Of a stretch of 50,944 nucleotides of DNA, positions 40,010 to 50,705 are shown piece after piece; position 1 is the stretch's first letter, and every line of letters begins with the position of its first letter. Source of the DNA: Chara braunii (taxonomy: Eukaryota; Streptophyta; Charophyceae; Charales; Characeae); assembly GCA_003427395.1 (NCBI GenBank), contig BFEA01000093.1:3119301-3170244 (forward strand), given 5' to 3'. A model generated the notes under the pieces. That model made no database searches and was not told where the DNA came from. It saw nothing but the letters and a program-made list of their open reading frames with translations. Both the position numbers and the translations under genes were made by a program.

Positions 40010-40780
40010 CTAGTACAGCAGACCTGGACCTCAGATCGCTTAATGTAAATGGTTTAGCGACCAGAGACTCCAAAAAAATGAGAGCTATTATGGAACAATT
40101 GAAAGGAGTCGGTGGTCGTTCATGGCCAGACCTAATTTGTATTCAGGAAACCCATCTTACTTCTTCCCCAACCCATACGCATACACACAATATTGTATGG
40201 TCCTTTCAAAAAATACACTCCCCGACGCAAAGAAGTGGTTCATGAGGGGTTACGATATGGATACCTCTTGACTCTACGGCCAAGGTAGTACAATATGCGG
40301 TGGATAAATAACATGGAAAATGGGTTTCTGCTCTGGTTAAGTTAGATTCAGAAATCATATGTGTAATGAACATTTATGGTCCTAATGAGATTCATGAGAT
40401 AATTAACTTTTTTCACATGATTGAGACTCAAATTCCGAGTGCGGTTTCAATAATTATGGCCAGAGATTTCAATGCAGCCCCGGACAGATCCTTAGATAGG
40501 TGAAAAATTTTCCTTTCTTTGTCCTTCTTACATAGAAGAGGATGAAAACATAATTCATTCCCTATGTGAGGAGGAAGGTCTTTTTGACATATATCGTCGT
40601 ATCTTTGCACAAGAAAGACTGTTTATCTGTATAAGAAATAATGACACCCCACATCAATCCATGTCCCGAATAAATTTGTTTTTTATATCCGCAGATCTTG
40701 ATCATGCATTAGTGTGGGCAACGATTTTTCCACTGAGCCCGTGGCCAGGGGTGGATCATAAGATGTGTGCGGTGCTATTG
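40010..40780 (+). pseudogene. LINE 4 endonuclease (EEP type)
   Basis: The opening frame gives LRSLNVNGLA, WPDLICIQETHL (catalytic Glu of the exonuclease-endonuclease-phosphatase fold), then VMNIYGPNE and ARDFNAAPD (a GDFN-like box with Gly changed to Arg). Stops and a frameshift near 40500 destroy the rest; the expected final SDH-type box is not clear. The enzyme nicks target DNA to prime reverse transcription. Confidence 0.75.
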
Positions 40781-41389
40781 AATTAAAAAAAAAAAAACTG
40801 ATCATGGAAAAAAAAATTATAAACTTAAGACAACCCTTTTAGCATATAAGAAATTTAGGCAGTACATAGAGGATGTATGAGAATATTGACACTCAACTAA
40901 AATCCAACAAAGTTCATAGCATGGTTCAATAATGGTCTGACATTCCTAGCTACGAAATGTAATGAATATTCTAAACTTCAGGCTAAAAATAGACATCAGC
41001 ATGAAATGAATATTCAAGAACAAATCCTTAACTACGAATTCTAGGAAAATGTTTATAACCAAACAAGAGAAATTCAGGATCTCAGAAACCAACTTTTGAC
41101 ATTTGCTCAACATCGTTGGCAAGGATATATAGTTAGAAGTAAACTCTCTAAGTTTTTAAGTGAAGGACAAATAAATGCATCTTTCTTTCCATTAGCACGA
41201 AATGGATCTAGGCATACAAAAGTAGACACCTTGGTTGACATATACGGACCCTTCACTATCTTATTCTTCTGCGGGAAGTCTAAAAACAGCTTATGATTTT
41301 TACAAAAAGTTCTTTAATTCCTCTTAGGATCCTGCAAATCAACAAGGGGATGATTAAGCTATAAAATAATTTATTGTCCCTCTATCTCA

Positions 41390-42430
41390 AACCCTCACAG
41401 AAGAGCAACGGGACCATCTGGAGCATCTCTTAACAAAGGAAGAAATTTGGACAACTTTGCTACAGATGGATGAAGATAAAACTTCTGGGATAGATGGTCT
41501 CCCTAAGGATTTTTGGAAAACCATGTGATCGACCTTCTCTTCAGATCTGATAAAATATGTTGAATTAGTAAAAAAATCAGGATCAATGAGGAAGTTAGTG
41601 AGGGAAGGTATCCTCACACTTTTATATAAAAAAGGGGATAAAACAAATATTATGAATCATATTCCGATAACTCTTCTAACAACAGTATACAAAATATTAT
41701 CCAAATTCCTAGCTAATCGTCTTAATCCAGTAATGAAGGACATTATACACCCTTATAGTGTTCATAGACTTTGAGAAAACCTATGATCATGTAGACTGAG
41801 GATTTTTTGATGCTTGTCTCAATAAAATAAATTTTGGACAAAATTTGCGAAAATGTGTAAAGATATTACACACAAATGCCGCCACGAGAATTCAGGTAAA
41901 TGGTCTTCTCTCACCACCGCTGTGCCTTTAACGATCGGTAAATAAGGATATCCTTTAACACCATTGTTGTTCGCAATAATCATAGAAGCATTGAGAGCAA
42001 ATATGAGAGTCAATCAAAATCTTAAACGACTTAAAATCTTGGGGATTCCTGATGATGCAATCCCAATAGCCTCTATCTTTGCGGATGATTTCACTATTCT
42101 AATGGAAGCCTCGACGTCTAATACGGAGGAAATTAAAGCATTAATTAATCAATTCTCAGTTGTTTCAATATAATGATCAATTCGGAAAATAAGACACAAG
42201 GGTGGTGGATCCAATGACATTCAAATGAAGTGCGTCCCCCACAATACCTGAAAGTGAAATGACTTCCTTTAGAGGCTCATGTAAGGTTGTTAAGGGTCTC
42301 TCTAACGACATTAGGTAAACCAATATCGAATGATAAGTAGATTTCTCGTCCAACAATTGACAAAATGAATCAATGAAAAAAACAACAAACTTCCCTGTTT
42401 GGAAGAACATTAATTATTAACAATATGTTA
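41390..42430 (+). pseudogene. LINE 4 reverse transcriptase with internal deletion
   Basis: EEIWTTLLQMDEDKTSGIDG opens the domain, then LTLLYKKGDKTNIMN and PITLLTTVYKI. Sequence between the IIHP motif and FIDFEKTYDHVD is missing: about 35 residues, including the QTGFI...GR box, relative to LINE 3 and LINE 5. The catalytic box FADD is kept (IFADDFTILMEAS). The enzyme could not have worked with this deletion. Confidence 0.8.
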
Positions 42431-43439
42431 TAAATCCGTCTTATTCGCAATCACTAAGTGAAACACAAAGAGACTTAAAAAACAGGTGGCAACATTTTTA
42501 TGAAGAGACAACCATGAGTTATAAAATATGATCCCTAGAGTGACATGACTTTTCGTGATCCAACCCAAACTCAGAGGAGGACTTTGACTCCTTGATCCGT
42601 CCCCAATATCTCCCTACAATGTCAATCGTTAGCATTCCAATGGTTAAAGAAACTAATTTTTTCTAATAATAAACCCTGACAGTCGATGACTCTAGAGCAA
42701 ATTCGTGGATTAGCACTATAAACTGATATGAAAATTCACCCGCTCACATGGATTGAAAACTTATTTTTGAGCATTCAAAGGACAAAGGTACAATCGAGAG
42801 AAGAGGGGTTGAGGGGATCAATTAGAGAAAATTCATTGTTGGATAAGTTATGGGTATCATTATTGAAAACATGGCACAGTTTGCCTCTACCCAATAGACA
42901 TTTTCCCTTCCCTCCCAATATGCGGAGGTCTTAAGGCAACCCCTCTTTGACAACAAATGGATTACCGATTAGAATGGTGTTATATTCAGAAGCTCAGATC
43001 CTTCATGGTCCCTGTGGGTTAAAAGAGGTGTGTTAAGGATAAAAGATATATGAGACACGGAAAAGAGAGACTGGTTAACAAAGGAACGATTAAGAGGTAA
43101 GCTCATGTATGCCCACCAACTTACATATAACTTGGAGCAGATCCCCTTGGCATGGGTTAAAACACTAAGAAAATGTATATTCTTCAAAGAGGGAGATTGG
43201 GTAGTAGGTACTTGTGCAGAACAATGAGAGGTGGGTCAGATTGTTTACATTCATTCAAAAGGAGCTATAGTGAGTATGTTTAAGATGACAAAAGACTTCT
43301 TCTTACACCAATTTCATAATGTTTAGATAATTTTTTTTTCGTTTTTAGACCTTTACAGGATTCGGGTGGTTTATTGTTCTTCCACAAAAAGATGGAGAGC
43401 ATACCACCCCCATTGTCATATTCCAAACCGTTCCCTAGA

Positions 43440-43980
43440 CCCGGATGAATGGATCTGGAAGACGTAGTAAGAAAGGAAAAGCAAAAACTCTACAATCCAT
43501 CACGGTTAAAGCAGCATATTGTCTTCTCAGACCAAGGGTGGATGTTACTGCAATTGTGCAGGAACAGTGGTCTAAACACTTGAATATTAATAGTAATGCT
43601 TTTAAGAAAGTTAAATTATTTAACAACTTAAAACAAAGACCAACTAAATTTGTTTCCCTTCAATGACAAAATATTCACCGGTGTTTGCCTACAAATAACT
43701 AGCTCATAGATCACTCAAATATAGAACAACGAGGTTTAGCTTCCCTATGGTGTAAGTCATGTTATATGACTTTTCCTAATAGGAAAAGTTGTAAAACTAT
43801 TGCACATTTTTATGCAGTGTCCGAGTGTTGTCCTATTATGGCGAAGGTCGGATATCACCTGGAGGAGCCCGACTGGGATAGATTGGCCATGGGAATGGCG
43901 TGCTATCCTGTTAGGATATTGGGAACCTATGAACTTTCAACTTTCGGATTTTTAGCGCAATTTGTTTATTATGGGTAGAA
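43440..43980 (+). pseudogene. LINE 4 zf-RVT region
   Basis: The frame contains ITVKAAYCLLRPRVDV, KHLNINSNAFKKVKLF and RPTKFVSLQ, followed by a TGA where the family has Trp in LQWQ. The zinc cluster continues beyond it (WCKSCYMTFPNRKSC) with further breaks. It matches LINE 2 (CKSCKAGFPSRRIC). Confidence 0.7.
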
Positions 43981-44836
43981 AGGCAGTTTTATGGACCCGT
44001 TGGTACAAACGTTGCGTTATGGCAAGAGAAAACGTTGCATTGGAAGGAAAGGATATCGCTGAGATAATTGTGCATTTTATTCAGACTGAGATCAGAGCAC
44101 AATGAGAAAAAACTAAAACTAAAATTCTAAAATTTCATCAAACGAAGGATATTAAAGAAACAATTCAAAAGTTTGACACGAATTGGCTGGGGGAACTCAA
44201 TGGAAAGGTTTGGGTAAGGTGAAATTGCCAGGTGGTAAAGGGATGGAAGAATCTCCCAAGAGAGACTTCCATCTCTGCTTCTGGGACTGGTTCGCACTAC
44301 AACCAGGGTCTTCCCTTAGATCTCCAAATTGTTTTGCAGATCCCTTTCCTCCTTCACAACTCGCTGTGGTAGATTTGTAGTGGTTTGGTAGATAGGGGAA
44401 GTGATTTCAAGCGCTTACACGTTTTCTGAAGTGCAAGGTAGCTTGTTGGTTTAGATAGATTTGGTGGTCCAGTAAGGACTGAAGAGGTGTCACTGACCCC
44501 ATTCATGGTAGCTAGGTCTGGTTCCTAGCATGTATTGTTGTATCATCTCAACATTGTATCTCAGGGGATGCTGGACCCACTTTCCAACGGGTGTAGCTCC
44601 CCACCAATAGACTGGAGCCCCCTGCAAAGCAGGTAGGAGTGCATACTCGTATCATCACTCCTATATGTTTCTGCAGGACTTAAAAAAAAAAAAAAAAAAA
44701 AAAAAAAACGGAACGGGAACGAAATAATCCTCGTCCACCCACTTCCAAGCCCCTGGGCTTTTCCAAAGTGTTGTCTAACGGACCCAAACTGCTGTTAGTC
44801 CAAGGGGTGGTCTTGGAACAATGCTATGAAGATAAA

Positions 44837-45317
44837 GGGGCTCGTTCCGCTCCCTTTGACTTAAGAAAAATCTGAAGGGCGCCCATACAGCCGCTCTTTA
44901 GTGTGATCATCATTAAAAATCCTAGACTTCATTCTCGTCCCACTACACCCTACAGCTCGCACTCGGACAAACGAGCAGGAACATGTGTGGCACCGACTAC
45001 TTCACGTGGTTCACCACACAGGTCCGTCATTGGCCCATGACAACTGTAGTAGGGAAAAAGAAAAAAAAGAAAAATACCTCACGGAGGGCGCTAGCGCCCT
45101 TTTCAAGGAAATTTGAGTCACCGTTGGGAGGTGACTGGAAAATTGGCCCGGTTTGTCTGGGTGCCCTACAACCACCCTTCACTTTCAGAGCAGGATTTTA
45201 ATGCGGCGGGAACGTTAATCACTTTTCAACCGTGATTAGTGAATCTCAAGGGCGTAGTGTGGTGGAACGACACCGCCCTTTAGATTTTCTCAAGTCGAGG
45301 GCAGCGGAACGAGCCCC
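44837..45317. mobile_element. MITE with 44-bp inverted repeats
   Basis: Left end begins GGGGCTCGTTCCGCTCCC (44837). The right end is its inverted copy, ending GGGAGC-like GCGGAACGAGCCCC at 45317, with a few mismatches over about 44 bp. AAA lies at both flanks, compatible with a 3-bp duplication. A perfect 14-bp palindrome GGGCGCTAGCGCCC sits inside at 45088-45101. There is no transposase. It shares termini with the 17099 and 29492 families. Confidence 0.8.
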
Positions 45318-45628
45318 AAAGTGCCAAACTCCAGGCTGCTGGCTAGCACAGTGCCTCACAATCTGGCCCTGCTGTGGTCTCAGACCAGAAACCTAGCCCG
45401 CAGAGCCCTGGAGGAGAGGGCATAAAAATGGGTAGCACAGAGTCACAAACCACAATTTGTTGTCAGAAACAGCGGCGGCACAATTGCACAGCAAAAGTCA
45501 GACCTCGAGCAGACACTTAGCAGCAGACGCCAAATCACAGAAGCAGCAGAACAAAGGCAATACGTATAGAAATGAGATACAACTGAGACTGTCAGTTGGT
45601 CTCAGGCGGACCCCAGCCGGTTTCATTT
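45318..45628. other. No gene recognised
   Basis: Short frames without domains, and no repeat link seen. Confidence 0.4.
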
Positions 45629-45734
45629 TAGGAGATTGCGGAACCCATTTTCCAGCAGCTACAGCTCCCCACCAATAGATGGAGTGACCCAACTAGGCAT
45701 ACTAGCAGGGCATGCTCATATCACCTCTGCTAGT
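45629..45734 (+). mobile_element. Solo LINE tail with third hairpin
   Basis: Core 45629-45684 (first stem weakened by GCGGAAC), then arms ACTAGCAG (45701-45708) and CTGCTAGT (45727-45734) around a loop containing CATGCTCATATCACC. A short A/G-rich tract follows at about 45763. Confidence 0.75.
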
Positions 45735-46044
45735 AGGGCTTGAAGTGGATGTGCTTTTGGGTGAAAAAAAGAAGAGAAAACCTAGGCTGGTCCCCGTGCC
45801 GCCCGGCGACCTGGTGGTCACCCGGGGGGGGGCCGGGCAGCCTGGCCGGTTGTTCCGCCCGGTTGGCCACCGGGCGACCCCAGCACATCCCAAAAAGGGG
45901 GGGGGGGGGTCGACCGTTTTGCAGGGGGGCCTTCTTCCCCCCAAAGGAGGCCATCCATGCCAACAGGGTAAAAAAAAAGGGCCGGTAGGCCCGATTTCAA
46001 GAATTCAAAATTGGGGCCCATATGCGCCATCGATCTCCAAGATC

Positions 46045-46045
<1 letters not shown>
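45735..46045. other. G- and C-rich sequence, no gene recognised
   Basis: Overlapping frames on both strands, with G runs near 45897. No domain or repeat link. Confidence 0.4.
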
Positions 46046-46102
<57 letters not shown>

Positions 46103-47016
46103 CACACACCCCTGTAGTGCTAGTGGTGTTGAGGGGGGCAGACACCACTAGCACACAGAGGGAGGCTCCTGTCTATTGGTGGGGAGCATCACCTGCTGGA
46201 AAACGGGTCCAGCATCCCTTTACAAATTGCAGAATGAATATAAGTTGGATCAACGTTGAATCCAGAGAAGTTAAGTGGTCTTGAACCTGCCAGCATTGAT
46301 TGCTCTGGATACCAGCGGATTGAGTGTGCAGATTGTTGAGGGGAGGAAACCTCTTCGCCCTTGCGGCAGGCGCCAAATGACTACTGCTAAAAAACTAGCC
46401 CCTCCCTCTTTTTGCTTTTCAATGTTGAGATCGTAGACTTCTTGTGCAGGAGTCAACAAAGGTCTGCCACCGTCTTTCATCCCTGATTCGTTCTCCTTTA
46501 CAAGCAAGGGCACCGAGTTCCAGTCGTGTTTTCGGTGGACCCGTATGATGTACAAGGGGGCGAGGAGGCTGGTTCTTCTCCCAGAGGGCGACAGGGTCAG
46601 ATTATCAATCCTCCCTATACCCTTATCCATTATGGCCGGTTCACGAAAAACACTATTGGAAAGGTTGCCCTGTGTCACGGCCATACCAGCCTGAGCTCAA
46701 TTCCATCAAGCCATTATTGGGTAAGGGAAAGAGGTCAGGGAATTCAAAGGCAGGGGGGAGTGGCATGTTATCAGGGATTACAGTCCAATCGTGGAAGATC
46801 AATCGATATGTTTTCTGTGATGTATCCAACCGATCGTTGCCTTCTAGGTGTCAGCCATCCCACTGAATCTTCGCTATCCATCCTCCCTGTTCCCCCCCCA
46901 GCTAGTCCATGCAGAATTCATGTAATTGGTGGACAATGTCCGCTCTTTTTGTGAGAGCTATCATTGTTTGCACAGTTTTTCTCCACTGGGCTCTGATTGT
47001 TGTTTCTATTATGTCT

Positions 47017-47637
47017 TTAATCATTTTCATCATCTCGCCACCTTCCACATGAGCCTAGGGTGCATCTGCGGCGCCATATGACCCATAGGACCGCGTCCCT
47101 CCCGTCCTTGAATAGATTGGTCGTAAAGGTCGAGGTTTGAGCAGTCCAATGACCGGTTAGCAAGACTCTCCATTCCCACGACCAATCACTATCTGCGCCT
47201 AGCTGGTTCCAGATCCGAACCCACACACGCCACGTCAGTATTGAAGTCGGGCATTGCAAAAAAAAATGTTCTATTGTCTCATCAACCTTACGAGAAGGAA
47301 AACCTTCTTTGCAAGCCAGACACCAGGGGAGGGTCAAACCTTTCTGTTGCACGTGGGTGTGGTCAATGAGCCATGCATTTGTGGGCAGGCAACGATGGGT
47401 AATCTGCCATTGGAGTGAGGCAGTTTTGGCCGGTTTGGACTTTGTCATTTTAAACCATTTAATGGGTGACAGAGAATTCAATGGGACATTTAGATGTCTA
47501 GCCCACCGATCTACTATACGATCCTTCAGGTTGATTTTGGTCCTGAGCATCCGATAAGAGGCCTTGACCCCAAGTGAATAGAGATGGAGATAGCGATATT
47601 TTGGTTTGCCATCCTCGTCGGTATCTTTCATCTCCAC
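47017..47637 (-). pseudogene. LINE 5 zf-RVT domain and C-terminus
   Basis: 206 codons open. LQWQITHRCLPTNAWLI, then WCLACKEGFPSRKVDETIEH and FFLQCPTS give the full zinc ligand set, followed by a Trp-rich segment and LWVIWRRRC. This is the cleanest zf-RVT copy in the window. The fragment is part of the same ORF2 as 47628-47921 and 48246-48875, with which it is out of frame or separated by stops. Confidence 0.82.
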
Positions 47638-47921
47638 TCAGCTGCATCTATGGGGAGGTCTTGGATTGGTACCTCTGGCTTGAAAGCCAACCAGGTGTCC
47701 CCGTCTCGCAGGACCCTTACTTTATGGACTATTCCAGTTGCAATCCAAAAGACCTCATCCGGCACCCCCCTGATCAATCTGTTTTGTTGTGTTCGATAGA
47801 AGAAGTCTACCAGCACTTCCCTTGGTTTGTCTGAAATTACTTGTCCCACTCTCATTGCATCTCCACTTAATACAACCCAGTCGCCTACCTCCATTGTCGG
47901 TCCTCGCCGAAGAGTCCTCAA
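47628..47921 (-). pseudogene. LINE 5 ORF2 segment before the zinc domain
   Basis: 97 codons: MRTLRRGPTMEVGDWVVLSG and a beta-rich segment (VFWIATGIVHKVRVLRDGDT) that LINE 2 shares. It overlaps the zinc-domain fragment by a few bases in another frame, so one frameshift lies near 47630. Confidence 0.7.
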
Positions 47922-48245
47922 CCATGCAAGAGGGAGGGCAAAAAGGATCTGGTCTAGTTTCTCACCTATTCTTTGGCAGTGGGGGAGCTTTGTTCTCAGT
48001 TGTTCTTCTGAAACCCAATTATCCTTGGTTTGGTCCCATAGATCCCCTACCTTTGTGACCCCATTTCTTACCCATCCCTTCCACGGACGGCTCGAGCTGA
48101 GAAAAACCCGCCCCTGCAGATCTGTTACCCATCAGTTTCCGAATAGGGGTTGGCGAAAAACTTCTTCCCAACGCTCCGGAAATGGTCTATCCGGAAGTGG
48201 GAGTCTCCTCCAATCTTTAATTAGATTGATCCAAAATCCGTCTTT

Positions 48246-48900
48246 TCACAAATCCTTGCGAGCTGCTGCCCGATCTGAGTGTGGTTGTGGCCGGGTAGGA
48301 GGCCTGGGGATTGCCCAGAAGACATCGTCTAACCATGCCATTGGGTGTATAGAAGAGGCTGTCTCTGGTGCCAGTCTCGAACGTTGTTCCCAGGCTAGAG
48401 TCTCCCAGGTAAGTCCGGGGGTGCAGATTAGTCTCTTTAACCATTGGAGTGAAAGGGTTGTCGTTTGGGTGGTTGGGTCGAGAATGCCCAGACCACCCTG
48501 CGCCTTTGGCTGCACCACCGCGTCCCTGGCCACCCGACTAATGATATGAGGAGCTTCATGATTACGTATCCATAGAAAGGCTGCTACTTGACGTCTCAGG
48601 GCTTTGGAGGCCACTTCGGTTAATGACCAAATTGTTGATTTATACCAGAGTGTTGCCAGAACCACGTTGTTAATGACTAAGACTCTTCCAAAGAGAGATG
48701 TGTTTTTATCCTTCCATGCTCCTAGCTTTTGCAGGGCCGGAGACATTATCCAATTATCGTTGCTAACCGGTTTTCCTTCAGCTGAGAGTCGGATTCCCCG
48801 GACTCTAATGGGGGTTTCGAGGGGAAGCCATGACACATTCGGGTGTTCCGGAGGTCTACCACCATCATGATGCATCCACCACCCTAATGTTTTGCTGCCC
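48246..48900 (-). pseudogene. LINE 5 RT thumb and post-RT segment
   Basis: Starts within NWGSKTLGWWMHHDGG and continues NNVVLATLWYKSTIWSL and QVAAFLWIRNHEAPH, with GLGILDPTTQTTTLSLQWLK further on. It ends in a stop after ARKDL. The beginning is cut by the TTAA-flanked insertion. Confidence 0.82.
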
Positions 48901-48907
48901 CAATTAA

Positions 48908-49887
48908 ACCACCAGTACTTGGCCCAGCTACTGAAGTCGAGCCTGAATATGCCCTGCGCGCCGATTTTTGCCGAGCCTGCAGTGAATCGAAAAAAATACG
49001 AGACATTTGTTGCTTCAAGCAGGTGCTGCCCCTTATGCTGGACCTGCTGCCAGCAGATGGAACGTAAGCAGGCCGTCGTTTTCTTGTTTCCACTCAGGTG
49101 GCACCTGAAGCCTCGTCAGGAGTGCAGTCAGTGCGAAAGATCTTCTTCTTCTTCAAAAAAAAAAAAAAACGAGTGAAAAGGGAAACCAAGCTATGCACTC
49201 ACATGACGCGTTTTACATCTAGATACATTTGGGAGAGTGTGAATGTTACACTGGCAGGCACTCAATACTCCTCGTGTCCAACAGGGAGTCAGATAATGAA
49301 GTGCCAACGATCTACTTCAGAAAAAGCAAAAAAAAAAAAAAAAGGTGAAAAGGGAAACCAAGCTATGCACTCACGTGTCGCGCTTTACATCCAGATACAT
49401 TTGGGAGAGTGTGAACGTTACACTGCCAGACATTCAATGCTCCTCGTGTCCAACAGGGAGTCAGATCACGAAGTGTCAACATCTTCTTCAGAAAAAGCAA
49501 AAAAAAAAAAAAGGTGAAAAGAGAAACCAAGTTGTGCACTCACGTGTCGCGTTTTACGTCCAGATACATTTGGGAGAGTGTGGACATTACACTGCCTGGC
49601 ATTCAATGCTCCCCGTGTCCAACGGGGAGTCTGACCACGAGGTGCCAACGATCTGTTTCGTTTTTTTTTTTTCTCCTTTTCGTTTCTGTTTTTCCCCTTT
49701 TTTATTTCAGTGTCCGTGCGTTTCCACATAGCACACCACCAGAACATCGTGCAGTCCTTTTGCCCCGTTTCCATAGGGCCACCAACTCCCTCCCCCATTG
49801 CCATGCCAAGCCTTTGTCGAAGCGCGGGAAACGCGTAGCGTTAACGCTAAGGGTCTGCGGCCAATGTATGGGCCAAATACTGGTGGT
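48908..49887. mobile_element. TTAA-flanked element inserted in LINE 5 (piggyBac-like MITE)
   Basis: The 19-bp ends ACCACCAGTACTTGGCCCA (48908) and its inverted copy (49869-49887) differ at one position. TTAA flanks both sides (48904-48907 and 49888-49891). Taking out the element and one TTAA joins LINE 5's MAI codons to NWGS in frame, exactly as in LINE 3, so the duplication and insertion site are certain. It has no transposase gene. The 980-bp interior contains a three-unit tandem repeat. Confidence 0.9.
49173..49660. repeat. Three-unit tandem repeat, about 170 bp, each with an A tract
   Basis: Units begin at 49173, 49345 and 49514 (GTGAAAAGRGAAACCAAG). Each contains CATTTGGGAGAGTGTG and CGTGTCCAAC. 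The first two end in CAGAAAAAGCAAAAA-type A tracts; the third ends at a T tract. The units are highly similar. Confidence 0.9.
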
Positions 49888-49889
49888 TT

Positions 49890-50680
49890 AATTGCCATAT
49901 CAGATAGGGAGCAGAACCGGACCATCAACCTTTCGATTTCCTCCATATTTTGAGCGGAGGCTTCTATCATTAAGGTGAGATCATCAACAAACAGCGAGCA
50001 CACCTGCAATGCATCCTGCGGGATGGAGGTCGTCCGGATTCTACTGAAGTTTCGGTTGGCTCTGAGGTTAGCCGCCAAGGCCTCCATTACTACGACAAAA
50101 AGGTATGGAGCGATCAGGTCTCCTTGGCAGACTGATCTCTGCAGAGGGAAATCTGGGGCGAGACTTCCATTTATCTGTACACGGGTGGTAGCATTTTGGT
50201 GAAGAGTACGTACCCATCTCCGAAAGGTTCTTCCAAAGTTCATTTTCTCCAAGCATTTTTCCAATAAATACTAGTCCACATGATCATATACTTTTTCAAA
50301 ATCTATAAAGATAAAGGCTGCATTGCATTTGGACTGTAAAGATAATCTTAATAGCTCATTAACTAGGAGTATGTTATCATGGATGCGCCTCCCTTTAAGA
50401 AAGCCGGTTTGTGAGGGGTGGGTGATTTGCTCCAATGTCGGAGCCATGCGGTTCGCTAATGCTTCCGATAACATTTTATAAACTACTGTTAATAATGTAA
50501 TTGGTCGATAGTTACAAATATTCATTTTGTCTCCTTTTTTGTACAACAATGTGAGAACCCCTTGGCCAACTACTTCCCCCATATCTCCCTCCTGCTACAC
50601 CTTGTCATAAAAGGTCATCAAGTCCTCCGCCATCATTGACCAGAAGTTCTCCCAAAATTCTTTAGGGTACCCGTCTACTC
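49890..50680 (-). pseudogene. LINE 5 reverse transcriptase
   Basis: Two open stretches. 50582-50271 has LTLLYKKGDKMNICNYRPI, QTGFLKGRRIHDN and FIDFEKVYDHVD, ending in TAG where relatives have Trp. 50264-49890 has QRSVCQGDLIAPYLFVVVME and the catalytic box FVDD at residues 92-95 (SLFVDDLTLM), where Ala or a similar small residue is usual. Upstream sequence with PKEFWENF reaches about 50680. The domain is otherwise complete. Confidence 0.85.
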
Positions 50681-50705
50681 TAGGGGTCTTCTCCTCTTCC
50701 ATCTC

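Larger units (their letters stand above)
39957..44708 (+). mobile_element. LINE 4: near-full-length L1-type element, decayed
   Basis: Endonuclease remnant (about 40010-40780), linker (40860-41300), RT (41390-42430), post-RT (42480-43400), zf-RVT (43440-43860), C-terminus to about 44180, 3' untranslated sequence, tail core (44565-44619), third hairpin (44634-44663, eight perfect pairs, with an outer CCTGCA/TGCAGG pair) and poly-A (44682-44708). It is the only LINE here that keeps endonuclease sequence. It is A+T-shifted and full of stops. Confidence 0.85.
46046..50705 (-). mobile_element. LINE 5: L1-type element, best preserved copy
   Basis: Minus strand from about 50705: RT (50680-49890), a TTAA-flanked insertion (49887-48908), RT thumb and post-RT (48900-47640), zf-RVT and C-terminus (47637-47017), 3' untranslated region with the palindromic motif (46332-46289), tail core (46219-46163), third hairpin (46154-46142 with 46129-46117, 13 perfect pairs) and a 53-base poly-A. 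It is 5'-truncated within or before the RT, and shows fewer stops and a more balanced composition than LINE 3 and LINE 4, so it is probably younger. Confidence 0.88.

Noticed and set aside
49173-49660. CRISPR-like array
   Set aside because: Units are about 170 bp and contiguous, without short repeats and unique spacers. The rest of the window is eukaryotic transposon sequence.
49098-49731. Plus-strand frames with repeated peptide
   Set aside because: They are translations of the three-unit tandem repeat inside the TTAA element.
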